A stretch of 64,000 nucleotides of DNA from Acanthosoma haemorrhoidale (Eukaryota > Arthropoda > Insecta > Hemiptera > Acanthosomatidae), in assembly GCA_930367205.1 (NCBI GenBank), contig OV884011.1:140303937-140367936 (forward strand), given 5' to 3'. The notes under the pieces were generated by a model. It was given only the letters and a program-made list of their open reading frames with translations. It was not told the origin of the DNA and ran no database searches. The position numbers and the translations under genes are program-made. Shown here piece after piece: positions 11,739-23,470 of the stretch. Position 1 is the first letter of the stretch. Each line of letters starts with the position of its first letter.

Positions 11739-14700
11739 CCGTCTTCATCACATTCGGCGTGGATTGCCTATGAATTACTTAGAAAATGATGAATAAGATG
11801 TCTTAAAAGCTATGCGATGATTTTTTGCGACTGGCCAACCTATTTATATCTAGTTGTTGGTGTTTAATTATCTAGGTGTTGCACTGACACTGGTCGGACT
11901 GAAACGGTGGGCGTGTGATTTTGCGGTGTACGACCGACTTGGGGAGCAATGCACTCTGGGAGATGCTTGAGGAAGATTTAGTTGTCAGCGCATTACTGCC
12001 CCTTCCTCGGGAGCATAAAGTACCAAGCCTGTCTCCAGCAACGGAATGAAAAATTTCAACTCTCATCTTTCCTCATGTCTCATGCGACTTTTAAACCGCA
12101 CCGATAGGCACAATATATTTTTAACGGGTGATGCAAAAGGTGATCCTTTCCCTAGTATATACTGATAACTATATACAAGTCTTAGATGGCAAACCAGACA
12201 GACATATTTGCGTAAACGATATTTCGTACAATAATAGGATTTTATATTCAAAATTATCAATGAATTTCTTAGAAACTTTCATTTTATAAAAAAAAAACAA
12301 TTACTTACTTTACAATGCATGTCTTGTTTCTTGTTACCGTTTAGTATTTTTATATTAGCCAATAATTGTATCAACCGAAGCAACGTTCTACAATTATTCA
12401 CATCACCTTTCAAGCAAAATTTCACGCGTAAAGTAAAAATTTTAGGGTATAAAATTAAAGATCTGTTCTGATCTGGTTAAGGCTATGTAAAATATTCTGG
12501 GGATTTAGTGGATTATAATTTAAAAAATACACAAAACTCCTATTTTGTTTTAAATACTCATGTACAATATCAATCAATGGAACTTGTCAGAGAATTGAAC
12601 GTCGTGTTAATAAAAATAGTTCAATAAAACAAAGGAGGGAATGGATTGGTAACATCATCAAAACCCTTATTTTTCTGATACTCGTATATGCACTTCTCTT
12701 AGCTATCTTTCTATCTTTTTCCCTTCTCTTTACAATAATTTTATTCCTTGTATGTAATTTCTGGCATTATTGTCAATTTTCTGTAAAACAATCCCCAAGA
12801 GATATCGTATATTTTTAATGACAACTGCAAGTATTTTTGTTTATTCATTCAATTAAATTTTAAGGAGTTTGCAGTATTTTACACCAAGTCATCAAGTCGA
12901 CCTCCACGCGAGATTCAGCCCAAAAAAAAGAAGGATACAATCGTAGGAGCATAGAAACTAATAGCCATTAAAGTATTGTTCTTTCTTCATATTAAATGAA
13001 CTATTAATTCCAAATAATTGTGAATTCCACCCCCTAAATTGTAAGTTACAACCTAATCACACTTGCTAAACCTCACTGTAAACACTTTTTTTTTTTTATT
13101 TGTTAATGTTTTGAACAAAACAGGAATAAAATGACTATTTTCTAACCTAAAACACTGATGTTAGGAAATACAACGTTACGTGAATATCTTGTACGTGAAA
13201 TGAACTAACTTTTTTTTTTAGATACTTGAATACGATATGGTGACTGAACCATTTATGGTTGAAGTAGAGAAGTATAATACGACATATTGGTTTTGGATTC
13301 ATTTCATTCGTCAGTTCCGAGACCCAATGTTACCTATATCCACAGGAGCTATCTAAATCATAACTTTCCCAAGTAAAATTTTTGGCGAAATTTGAAAAAT
13401 TGTACTTCTTTGAGATGTCTCGTTTTTCGTTCAGCCCGTGGTATACGAGAAAGTGTTAAAGCAAGAATAAACCTGAATTTGCTTGTTTTCCCCCCATGTG
13501 TGCTCTAAGACTCAGTCGTGTCGGGGACTTCAACCTCACATAACATCGCTTTTTGGGTCACAAATTAAATTGCTTTATCGCGACTAAATGTCTTGAAACC
13601 TGTTACTGGATTTAACGATGAAAACTTGAAAATATTACCAGCTTTTTACTACACAACTATCAGCACAGATATAATTTACTGCCTCCTAATTAAATCATTA
13701 ATATATAAATAGTCCATTTTCTATGTCAGGATGATAAAATTGATGTCTCAAAAGCTATTAAGGTTATAAAACTCTGATCATTGATGCTATTAGAGCTGAA
13801 ACGTCCTAATTTCTATCCGAAACTAATGGCGTCGAAAATTCATGTTTCCTGAATAGTTTTTATGTCACAGCTGATTGGTTGGACTTGGGTAATTGTATAA
13901 TTGAAGCTGCTGGGAACATTGGGTCGCTATCCGGTTTTAGAAAGATGTCGGAGTCGCTGACAACTAAATTACCATCAGATAAGCATCAGATTTTTTCGAT
14001 CACTTCAGTAGTCTACCGCTCCTATGCCTAGTGACTGAGTATTAGAAAACTATAATTAATACGTTGAGAAACTATTTTTGTATAGTTTTTCTATGAGGAT
14101 GGCTCATTTGATAAAACGGTGATAATCTCAATCTTGTGCATCAAGAGATTGGGTCAGCTGCCTGATTTTTTCCTCGATCTAACATCAATACTTCATTAAA
14201 GGAACAGATTCTCGACAATACTATCTTAAATAATCTAGACTGTCAAGTTATGTAAATGTTTAACTTGTTTTCCTAAACCTCCAATCTTTATCCAGAAGTC
14301 AATAAAACTAAACGTCAAAAACGTTACAGAAATGTTAAGCAGCTCTACTTTAAAACGGATGTGAAAGTATCATATTTTGTCTGGCAGGGTAGTAAATAGT
14401 AAATGTAGTAGCAGGGGCACCATAGTGGTAGTAAATATGATAGTTCATATATATTCCACAATACCTCAGATCATACTGCATGATGGCTGTGTGTTTTATA
14501 AAACATAATGGCGTGGAGTATGAATAAAAAATTAAAAGATGCTATATAACATTAATGTTGGCTGCTCTTACAACGCGGTTTAAGTCTTACTGGAGACAAT
14601 AATGTAAAAATGTTAAGATTTTTCGAAATTGCTTAATCCGAGCCGGTTATAATCAATGTTTTATTATTTATGTGTGCATTGCAGATTTTCATAAAACAAG

Positions 14701-15349
14701 GTGGTTTAACAAATAAAACAGAAATTTGTTTTCGCAATCATTCGATAGACTCATTAACCGAAGTCCCTTGAATATCTGTCGGCATGGTTACTTCAATTCC
14801 TAAATTCCAAAAAATGCAATCGAATTGATAATTGATGTAACAAAAATACAGCCAGAAATAATAAATATTCGATTAAAATTATTTTACTCAGGCTCTGATC
14901 CAAATAGCGTTTTCCAGTTGTGTTAAATTGTGATGTCTATGGTAGGTTAGATGATGAAATTATTATTTTCAACCTGACTTCTATCAAATTTTTCACTATG
15001 CTGATGTTTCTCTTGGTTTCTTTCTATAACCTTTTCTCTTGATTTATTATTTAATTTTTCTCTAACAAGCGATTGATTCCTAGATACCGTTTGTGTACGA
15101 ACGTCTTTGAAACATTTGTTTTTTTTAACGCACCCATACTGATCCATTTTTTTTATTGGGAGCGAAGATTTTTAAACATTCTTTTTCTTCAAGATATGAT
15201 TTTTTTTTTTAATTCGTCCTTTCTAGGACGACTTGCTGATCTCCACCCATAGTTCATCTCTGTCCAATCGCCCCACTGTCTGATTCTCAAGAACCACCTC
15301 TTAAACGATATTTGACTATAATGTGAAGTTTTCTTTTATTAGCTAACAG
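11739..15349. other. AT-rich stretch with one GC-richer block at about 11870-12070
   Basis: The GC-richer block has short frames without domains. Elsewhere no exon, RNA gene or transposon end was recognised. A lysine/glutamate/asparagine-rich minus-strand frame at 14947-15147 is low in complexity and has no other support. Confidence 0.5.
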
Positions 15350-15390
15350 TCGCTACTGCTCGTTATTATAGGTACTTTTATTGGCGCAAG
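15350..15390 (+). CDS. Candidate 41-bp exon, hydrophobic in one frame
   Basis: A T-rich tract and CTAACAG form a plausible 3' splice site, and 41 bases later the sequence reads AAG|GTAAGTG, a strong 5' splice site. Two frames are open. One encodes SLLLVIIGTFIGA, resembling part of a signal anchor or membrane segment. The other encodes a Tyr/Arg-rich peptide. GTAAGT is common by chance in this composition, so the paired sites are the only support. The function is unknown. Confidence 0.2.
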
Positions 15391-15519
15391 GTAAGTGTAA
15401 TAATTCTTTTACTATTTCGAAAGAAATCCTTTTTAAAACAACATGAAAAGTACTGTTTATTCCCTACTGATCAGCAAAATATGACATTAAATAACCGTTG
15501 TAATAATAAAACGGAAAAC

Positions 15520-15550
15520 TATAATATATTTTATTTTTCTGCAGGTGAGT
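15520..15550 (+). promoter_or_regulatory. Candidate recursive splice site (ratchet point)
   Basis: A pyrimidine-rich stretch ends in CTGCAG at 15544 and is followed immediately by GTGAGT at 15545-15550. A 3' splice site abutting a 5' splice site is the signature of zero-length recursive splice sites in long introns of flies and vertebrates. Alternatively it is an ordinary acceptor: one frame after it stays open for about 16 codons to a TAG. Confidence 0.3.
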
Positions 15551-16109
15551 TCATTACGATAGAAGAGAGAGAGCCCCTGGAAATAGTTTACTAGATTTGC
15601 TAATAGTGGAGTCTGCTCTTTGTTATTATCTTAGGGTCAGTCCTAGATCTATAACCCTCAATTAGTAAGTAACAATAACATAAAATTATTTGCCGTATAA
15701 AACATTTTCTTATAAAATTTACTACATACTATATGTATATTTATATTATAGCAGTATTATGTTGAACAGTTTTTTTACGATATTAAACTACTACCAATGA
15801 GCTAGAACACACAGATAATATGTGAAAGATCGCGGTTAAAAGTGTGTTCTGATTCATGGATCAACTTGTTATGCCTTACACAGTACACACATACTAAGTC
15901 CGGAGTTTTGTTGAATATACCTTTGGTACTTTAGCTTTATTGATTCATTTCATTGCAGCGTAGAACTCTCAGGCACGTGGAAGACGAACACTCTACACCT
16001 GGTTGAATGTAGAGCCTCTCCCTTCGGGCATGGCAATAGGTATAATTGGTTAACTGCTAAGCAGTATTGGAGTTATTTTTATAGGAAGTAAATACTGTTG
16101 CCTTATAGA
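15551..16109. other. AT-rich stretch, no gene recognised
   Basis: Nothing further was seen beyond the possible short frame after the splice-like site at 15545. Confidence 0.5.
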
Positions 16110-16560
16110 GTTCATAAATTTCTTCAAATGCGAGGAGTTCTCCCCCGAATACTACACACAAAGGACTTTTTCACACCCAGGACGAAGGGATGCAAAGAGC
16201 TGAGGACGTCTTGATTAATAACAAGAGAGATAGAGATCTCCAAATACCTAATTGAATTGTCCGCCACCTGGTTATCCTTGCCCGAACCCTGTGAACTGCA
16301 GGAGGGACCACTGCTATGAGAACTCCATATTCCGAATTCCCGGTCCCCATTACTCCCCTCCAGGTGGGGGTAATGACGGAGGGAGTGTGTGTTTATCTTT
16401 GGACGTGACCATAGAGACGGGTATCCTCTCCCTCCCCCCCCCCCTCTAGAAATACATTCTTCAACCCCGTTCGACTCGCTCCCAGCAGAGCAGAACGATG
16501 GGAACCCCACCTACCTGTCTAATGAGAAGGCGAGGGAGCAACGACTCGCAGGCCTCTAAC
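16110..16560. promoter_or_regulatory. GC-rich island with a TAATG/CCCC palindrome
   Basis: The block contains an inverted repeat, CATTACTCCCC at 16348-16358 against GGGGGTAATG at 16366-16375, with a 7-bp spacer. It also has a CACCTG-type E-box nearby and an 11-base C run at 16434-16444. Frames of up to 128 codons occur on the minus strand but are Gly/Ser-rich and without a domain, as expected when GC content raises frame length. A regulatory island is the likelier reading. Confidence 0.28.
16434..16444 (+). repeat. Poly-C run, 11 bases
   Basis: Eleven consecutive C residues lie inside the GC-rich island. Confidence 0.95.
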
Positions 16561-18185
16561 AGATTCGGATCTCGTGTAGTCTTCAATATTGGTGTACTTC
16601 AGCATAAATCTACTGTAATTGCGACAGATATGTAATTAGTAGCATTAAAAGGTTCGTGCACATAACTCCAAGAAGATGGAAAGACAAAGAGAAGAAAGCA
16701 ACAAAAAAAGTTCTAAGTTTAGCCTGAAGCAACAGAATGTTGAGAGACTAAGATTAAGATCAAAAAGGAAGGGATTGGCAGGAGAAGCCTGGCTCACTTC
16801 AATTTCAGAAATTGCATGTGATAAATCCAGTTGCGGCCCGTTGTATACTGCAACGTTCAATCTATCTCTTGAGAAATATATTTTAAATACATAGAAAACT
16901 AAAAAAATATAGATTGCATGAAAATATATATTTTCAGCTACCTTATTCGGATAATCACGCATCTATGCCTCATACATCTTCAGTGAGATGTCACTAACTT
17001 CGAGCCTTCTGCCTCTTTTCAACCCCGAGTAAAAAGGTTGTTTATCACTAGACCGTCAACTCGTCAGTCAAACCTCTTTAGTCAACCACCAAAAAGACAT
17101 TAATACGCTACAGTAAATTAAATTATTTTTTTTATATTGTAAATTGTATATTATGTGGTGACTTACACATATAACACATACATTTTCTACGAGTGAAATA
17201 GAAAATAATTATTTATTACAATAAATACATTTTTACGCAGTCTTTTATCCTATGATTAATCTATTTTATCATTACACCTACTTCATGCGAGGAGTTACAC
17301 ATATAGCAAAAAAGATGTGCTTATATAATAATGAAAACTGATTTTAAGGATTGAAATCTCTAGATTAAATCAGGCCAAGATAGACTAAAGCGGGCATCTC
17401 AGTAAAACATCTTCAGATCCAAAATGAGGGAATAAGTGGCAATGATACGTCATGTGCAACTTAACAATAGCAATCATAAATAAAATATAATACTAACGAT
17501 TTAATGATTTATTTCATAGACGAAAATAAAAAGGGGGTTTAGAAAGTGGTTTCAATAATAACGGTGTTGATGACATGATGACATATAGTAAAATAAAAGT
17601 GTCTTATAAGAGGAAAAGGGCATGAAAGTGTAGCAGATTGTCCTCATAATATTTTAGCCTTTTCTGTCCAAATTGCGTTGAGTCGGAATATAATAGTCCA
17701 AGCGATTTACTCATAAATGAAGGTATGACTTTGACTGTGGATAACAAGAAAGAATACACAAAGAAGTGTCATCACTCAGGTAACTCCGAACTTTAAAGCA
17801 GAAGAAAACAAAAGACATTTACTGATGACAAAAGACTGCCGTTCAAAACCTGATGAAATCTTCGCTTGTTTCTGTCGATTTTACGGCATTCATTTATTTA
17901 TCGAAGCGATTTCATGCTGTAATACTATTCTCTTGGTTGATAAAGGATGCATTTGGTTTTATGGGCTTCCTCACCTTGAACGTTGCATCACCCTGACACC
18001 ACGCAATTGCTGTTCACTCAAGTCAAGCGCATATCAACTGCTTCAAATGTCACCGGGATGCATTAATACGTCCCGTTCGTTCTCTTGTTCAGCATGGCTT
18101 GTCACTCACAGCCTTTCAGCGAATCTTTTTACGACTTCCTTATATCTGAGCATATCGCGTGTCTGTTATAGCGTCTCTACGTTTT
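16561..18185. other. No gene recognised; mildly GC-richer from about 17.8 kb
   Basis: A 124-codon plus-strand frame at 17825-18199 starts with ATG but is rich in Cys, Ser and Leu without a domain, and its length is about what chance gives. On the minus strand the same bases read protein-like stretches interrupted by three TGA codons, which could be an eroded coding relic, but no family was recognised. Confidence 0.4.
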
Positions 18186-18236
18186 ATGCTACTGGTTAAC
18201 CTCTGGCTCTCTCTATACGGAGCATTTAATGAAGCG
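18186..18236 (+). CDS. Candidate first coding exon with signal-peptide-like start
   Basis: From ATG at 18186 the frame encodes MLLVNLWLSLYGAFNEA and reaches GCG|GTAAGTG, a strong splice donor, in phase 0. The leucine-rich start followed by a small-residue cleavage-like GA resembles a secretory signal peptide. The start context is poor (T at -3), and no downstream exon was identified. The chance of coincidence is substantial. Confidence 0.17.
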
Positions 18237-18241
18237 GTAAG

Positions 18242-19509
18242 TGAAAGAAGAGGCATAACTTGCTTCAATGAAAGTGCTGGCAATCTCATCATTTGAAACC
18301 TACTGCAATCACCTTTGAAACAGGAGAAAAAAAATCTGCTTCAGTTGTTATGGAAAACATCGGTTGAACACGGTACATGCATGACATTAATACTGCATAT
18401 CGAGAGCACTTCAGAGATGAGAAGATAAATAACAAATCAGCTTGGCTGAGGGTGAAAATACAACTGAAGTCACAGTTAATGAAGAACTGCGACTAGCGGG
18501 ATCGTAATACGTCTAATAGTTATTGGATCACGTAGGATATGTGCACGCTTCGAATAATTACATCAACATCAAAAATTCTGTTTTCCTATCCGATTGGATA
18601 AATTACGCCATAAGAATCATAATATAAAACTTAATCTTGAAGAAAGAAAAATGTTGTTTATTTTGATACTAGATTCTAAAAAACAAAATGACGTATTAGT
18701 TTTGAAAAAAAACAACAATACTATGCTCTATCCATCTTGTGTAAAAGGCTTTTTATGACTAGGGCCATTATGACTTGAGACAAATTATAAAATTGTATAA
18801 GTTACTGGGATATTGCGAATTAAAACCAGTAATACACATTATTTTGAGACAGTGGACTTTCCAAGTTATTCGTTTCGTATTATATTTATCTGGGTTACCA
18901 TGTTCTCTAAATGTCGGTAAATGCTTAATATTCATACACAACCAACCTTCAATTCTCAGCCATTATGCAGTTTGGGAAAGCGTTCTAAACCTATCCTCAA
19001 ATAGCTGCTCATCCAGTGTTAACTTTTTGATCTATAATGCCCTTGAACGATTTATGAGGTTTTGTTTTGATAAAACTAAAATTATTATGCAATGCAATAA
19101 CGTTTTAAAAGCTATTGCTACTTCCTAAAGCTACTTCACTTCCTGTCACTTGACGAAAAAACCTTCATATCACTTATGCCACTAATCTGTATGAGAGAAT
19201 TTGCCGTGAGCGTTTTTGTTTTCAACGAACGAATATCGATTTCAAACATAGTGAGTGCTTCAGACTGGGACCTAGCACGTACTCTTGTAATCAAGCACTA
19301 TCCTAGGCTAGCCAGGTCAATGCATCAGAACCCTATAATTTGTTTCCGTCTGGCTTCTGCTTCCTTATCCTCGTCTTTATAGTCGGTTTTTCGTGATAAA
19401 CAGCATACTCTATTCTCTCTCCAACGATTATTACAGAACATTCAGATAAAGAAATATTGTAATAAAAACTTGGTGGAGAACGGACAATAGTACAGAAGAA
19501 GCCACAAGC
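18242..19509. other. No gene recognised
   Basis: Two hydrophobic/Cys-rich frames at 18775-19128 and 19176-19382 have no domain and no convincing splice sites. Confidence 0.5.
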
Positions 19510-19790
19510 CGACCGAGGATGAAGAAAAAAGTAAGAACCATTAGACAGACCAGTCATGTCCCACCGCGGTCGTGGGATATCATTGGCTCGGAGCGGAGCA
19601 CCCGGGACCACCGGACCGTAACTCGATCTGAACAGGAGTACGCCACTTCTTCGGGAGTGGGAGAACCAAGGCGGGGCCATTACCCCAGGATCACCCAATG
19701 GTGCCCTGTTGACACCTTACCAAGGAGGATATGGCCATGAAGGGAGAGGCTCTACTTTCAAGCAAATACGTGGTAGAAATATTTCATCTG
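19510..19790 (+). other. GC-rich block, possibly a diverged exon
   Basis: This is the most GC-rich short block in the first 20 kb. In one plus frame, from about 19670 to 19780, it reads a Gly/Pro-rich peptide that includes TPGSPNGALLTPYQGGYGHE. Upstream of that the open frame shifts, so a continuous coding exon would need a frame change. No family is recognised and splice sites are weak. A regulatory island is equally possible. Confidence 0.2.
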
Positions 19791-20514
19791 TCTGTACGCT
19801 AGAGATCGTAAAAATGATTAAATTGGTTTGAAATTTTTGAAGGTATATTCGAGATACAAATATATAAAATATTCTAGGAGCTGACAAAGAAAAAGATTCT
19901 AAACCGGAGCCTACATTAACTAAAATAGGGTTTAACATTGTTTTTGTTTAAATCGGTTGTGGATTAAAACCAAATAATTATCATTCAAACGATAAGATAC
20001 CACCAATAAACTGTATCTAGGAATGTGATGTAATAATAAAAATAAAGCGTGGTTCTAATAGCATTAATAGACTTGTTGTCTCCTTCGGCAAATGAATATT
20101 GAATGCACACGCTTTTAGACACTTTTAACGTAAAACACGTTTTAGGTAATATTTGAGATGGGTGGAGCATCTTTACAAAATTCCTGTTTTTGGTTGGCTT
20201 CTGTTTATATGGTAATAAAACAAACAATCTGATATATATTTAGCTTTGTCAAGCAAGCTAAGATGATAGCTTTTGTGAGTGACAAGACATTTTCATATTT
20301 TGATGCATACTTTACATATATATATTTTTAGGCGGGAAGGGTGGGGGGTTACATTATTATCATTGTCTAACTTGAAGATACAATTTTAACAAAAGCGTTA
20401 TCATCACTTAAATAGCAGCGACAATAACTTTTTATTCTCGTCGAGCCTGGACAGAAGTGATTCATTTAAATTCTTCCTTGTAAATAGCCTATCAATCATA
20501 ATAATTCAACTCGA
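19791..20514. other. AT-rich stretch, no gene recognised
   Basis: Nothing supportable was seen. Confidence 0.55.
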
Positions 20515-20840
20515 GGGGGTAATTACTCGGTGATAAGAGCCCCCTTGTAAATTTAATGAAGAAATATACACGGCGCCATTAGCGCTAAATTGGCGGCCTA
20601 ACCTACGCTAATCTGTTCGGTCTGATCCGGCACAGATGTCGACTTTTGACAAAATGGCGGCGCAGGAGGCATTCGCCCATCCCCACCACGGATGCCTCTG
20701 TCTGTCCGGGCTCCAATTAAAGGATTACAAGATTGTTCTATGCCCAGGGCCGAAAACAGAAAGAGGTCCCGCCCCCCTCGCGATACTCGATAATAACCAT
20801 CTTGCGCGATCTGTTCTTCCTGAAATTCTTCAGGTCAGTG
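20515..20840 (+). promoter_or_regulatory. GC-rich island with an exact YY1/Pho-type site; possible short exon
   Basis: AAAATGGCGGC at 20651-20661 matches the YY1/Pleiohomeotic consensus exactly. Upstream are a GGGGG...CCCCC stem (about 20515-20545) and GC palindromes such as GGCGCC and AGCGCT at 20573-20584. The ATG in the YY1 motif also starts an open frame (or ATG 20636) that reaches CTTCAG|GTCAGT, a weak donor near 20833. The encoded 60-odd residues show no domain. Both a promoter or Polycomb-type element and a 5' exon are possible. Confidence 0.3.
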
Positions 20841-21419
20841 CCACGTTTTCATTTATGTTGAATGACGGGCAGTTTCAGATTATTTGTTCAATGAGCATTT
20901 AGATTAATATGGCAATTAGTTGTTTGTCACTTATTCCCCACTATAAACACTTTTGTAAATGTGTATGGATAATGTATGGATCTTCAGTGTATGGATGAAA
21001 TCTATAAGGTTAATTTTATAACATGGAATTGTGGTTGCAATTATGTGAGTATAGAAAAGTTTTAGGAAACAAAATCCACCAATTTTATCTTCCCACAAGT
21101 TATGCTACATGTTTACCTCATATATAATTATTATCTACTGACTAATTCGAATTAAATATTCGAACTTATAGGACATCCTCTCATCATTATACACAAGATA
21201 AGTCCCCCAGTTAAATCGTGTTTCTCGCTTATCAATTTGTTATATCTAATAGTTTCTAAAATATTGCGATTGAAAGTTAATTACGGACATTTATTTTTTA
21301 AATTATTTAATTTTATCAGTAAGGCCTTGCAAGTTCGTATATATTCGTTTTCGATTATGTTAAGTTGACCAGTAAAAAACACACAGCGAAATCAAATCCA
21401 ATTGTAAAGGCACAAATAG
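20841..21419. other. AT-rich stretch with three copies of GTATGGAT
   Basis: The unit RTGTATGGAT recurs at 20961, 20972 and 20987 as an imperfect tandem. No other feature was seen. Confidence 0.5.
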
Positions 21420-21720
21420 AGTCGGTCGGGGGGATAGGTGTTAAAAGACGAAGAAGGGCTTTAAAGAATAGCCGACGTCGACACCTAGAAGAAATACGGC
21501 GAAGAAGAGGAACAGGAAGGGGCTGGGTCAGTGAATGAGGAAGCGGTGGTGGTGGGGGGCCAGCAGATGCTATTTCGATGACAAGCTATGACGAACGGAG
21601 CACGCCGGTTGGTCAGCTCCGACCACGCCCACCCCCTCCCCTCTCATCCCTCACATAATAATAATGGTAATGAGCTGAGTCGGAGATGGACAATGGCGTC
21701 CGTTTCATTCAGTCATCCTG
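21420..21720. promoter_or_regulatory. Purine-rich to GC-rich island
   Basis: A purine-rich half is followed by CCACGCCCACCCCCTCCCC, a KLF/Sp-like GC box, near 21623. GCCGACGTCG near 21470 is a short palindrome. Frames are short with no domain. Regulatory function is inferred from composition and motif. Confidence 0.2.
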
Positions 21721-22979
21721 AGTTGTATTTGGTAGTCGGCGATATGAGTCGCTGGATTAACATTTTTTTTTTTTCAAGTTGAATTTACGAAAGGAAACCT
21801 ATAACACCAAGATAACATCAACTCATCATTAATAATAGTTCTATTTTGATGCAGAATAATTCATTAGAATGGTTCATCACTCCTCTGTAGGAAATTAATA
21901 AGTCCTTCGGGTAATAATCACAAAACTATTGTGACTTGGAAAGATATCGAAGGGATTTAGCTTTATTATATCCATGGAATAAGTATAAAATGGATAAGAA
22001 GCAATCCCAGATAACGTTAATGGTCTTAATCGAGTTTTTACATGGATTTCTCAGTTGACTTCACACAATCCCCACCACAAAGGATAATGAGAGAGGACAA
22101 TACCCTTAACATGACGGGTCAGCTGGAAACAATATTTTCTTCTTGTACCGTCTATTAAGTAAATCAATCTTCCTACTTTAATTCCATATGTACGCTACTT
22201 AACTAGTCAAGACATATCTGATATAAATGTCAAATAATCGTTTAAATGTACAGTTGTCGCGGTGCACAACACCATTGACCCGACCTAATTTTCAATTACA
22301 TATATGATTATTCTTGAAGTAAATGCTCAAGGCATGGTTTACTGATTAATTTTTTACTGTTTCAACCTGTTCATCTGAAGTGATCCCTTAATAATTGTTT
22401 CTTTGAATTTCTTCCGGTAGGAGGTAGAGATCATATAGTATCCTGCGCCTTTTTTTTTTGCTTTTTTTTGGAGGGGGGAGTCCACACTTTTAAATTATCC
22501 AACCTTGGGCAGGAAGGTTGCGTTGTCCTCACCCTAAAGTTTTCTTGCAGGTCATTCTTATTTTACGTTCGTCATTCATTAATATAGACATGGTTTTGCG
22601 CTAATGTACCACAAAAGTAGTTTTGTTTATCCCTAATTCAAATTTAGGCTTAGAAGTTATTCAAAATTTAAATTTCTTCGTCATCAAATGACGTTAAGCC
22701 GATTTCATTAGGATTTTTTTGTTTGGAACACTTAAGTTTCCATGTTGTAGGGATGATACAACTCCCGTAAGTAGTAGGCCCCACAGGGCTATCGTGCCTG
22801 GTTGTAGGAAGATGAAAAATAAAAGTCAATATTTTAAATATATACCATGGAAAAAACATTATATTCATTAACGACCGCTTTCCGCGGTTCTACGAGAATA
22901 TGGGCCATTGTTTAAAACACACCAGGGTTCCGTGATGAACCCGAGTAAATCATGAAATATAAATGAACGTGGGAGAGCT
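21721..22979. other. AT-rich stretch, no gene recognised
   Basis: Nothing supportable was seen. A T-rich tract ending TTGCAG|GTCATT at 22550 is a weak acceptor-like site. Confidence 0.5.
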
Positions 22980-23470
22980 GAAAGGGACACATATGAAACC
23001 AATAGGAGCAGTCATGGAGGGAAATAGAAGGGGAACTAGACAAAAAAGGGATGAAAGAGCTGTTTCGGAGTGAGGTAGGAGGGACGGAAGAACAGTAAAT
23101 CGAGAGAGCTGGCAGGTTATGATCCCCTCTCGGTTACCTCACTCTGCTATGAGATTTACGTCCGCTCCGGAGTCTATCTCTAATTGAATATAAATTTCCT
23201 AGGCTCACTTTCATCGCCTTTCTACCACTCTTCCTTTTTCGCTCGTCTATCCACCCGCCTGTCCCACCGGACTCATCCTTGTCGGCCCCGAGGACCTAAT
23301 TAATAATGAGGACTCCTTTAATGCCCCGCAGGATCGTAAAGATCGTCCGTAGTAGAGTAGCTCGCTATCATTAAGGACCTGTCATCGGTAGCTACTGTCC
23401 GGAGTAGATGGTTAATTGAGACTCGAGGCTGTTAATTGGACTGTGCATCCTACTGCTCTTTGGAAGACAA
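22980..23470. promoter_or_regulatory. Island with several TAATTA-type homeodomain cores
   Basis: A GC-richer block carries repeated TAATTA, TAATAATGAG and GTTAATTG words between about 23290 and 23440, and no long frame. This mix of GC-richer spacer and homeodomain cores is typical of developmental enhancers, but the inference rests on motif density alone. Confidence 0.25.

Noticed and set aside
16124..16510. 128-codon minus-strand frame
   Set aside because: It lies in a GC-rich block where stops are rare, is Gly/Ser-rich, overlaps an antisense frame and has no domain.
17825..18500. Minus-strand stretches reading as protein between three TGA codons
   Set aside because: They could be a decayed coding relic, but no family or conserved motif is recognisable and the plus strand has an equally long chance frame.
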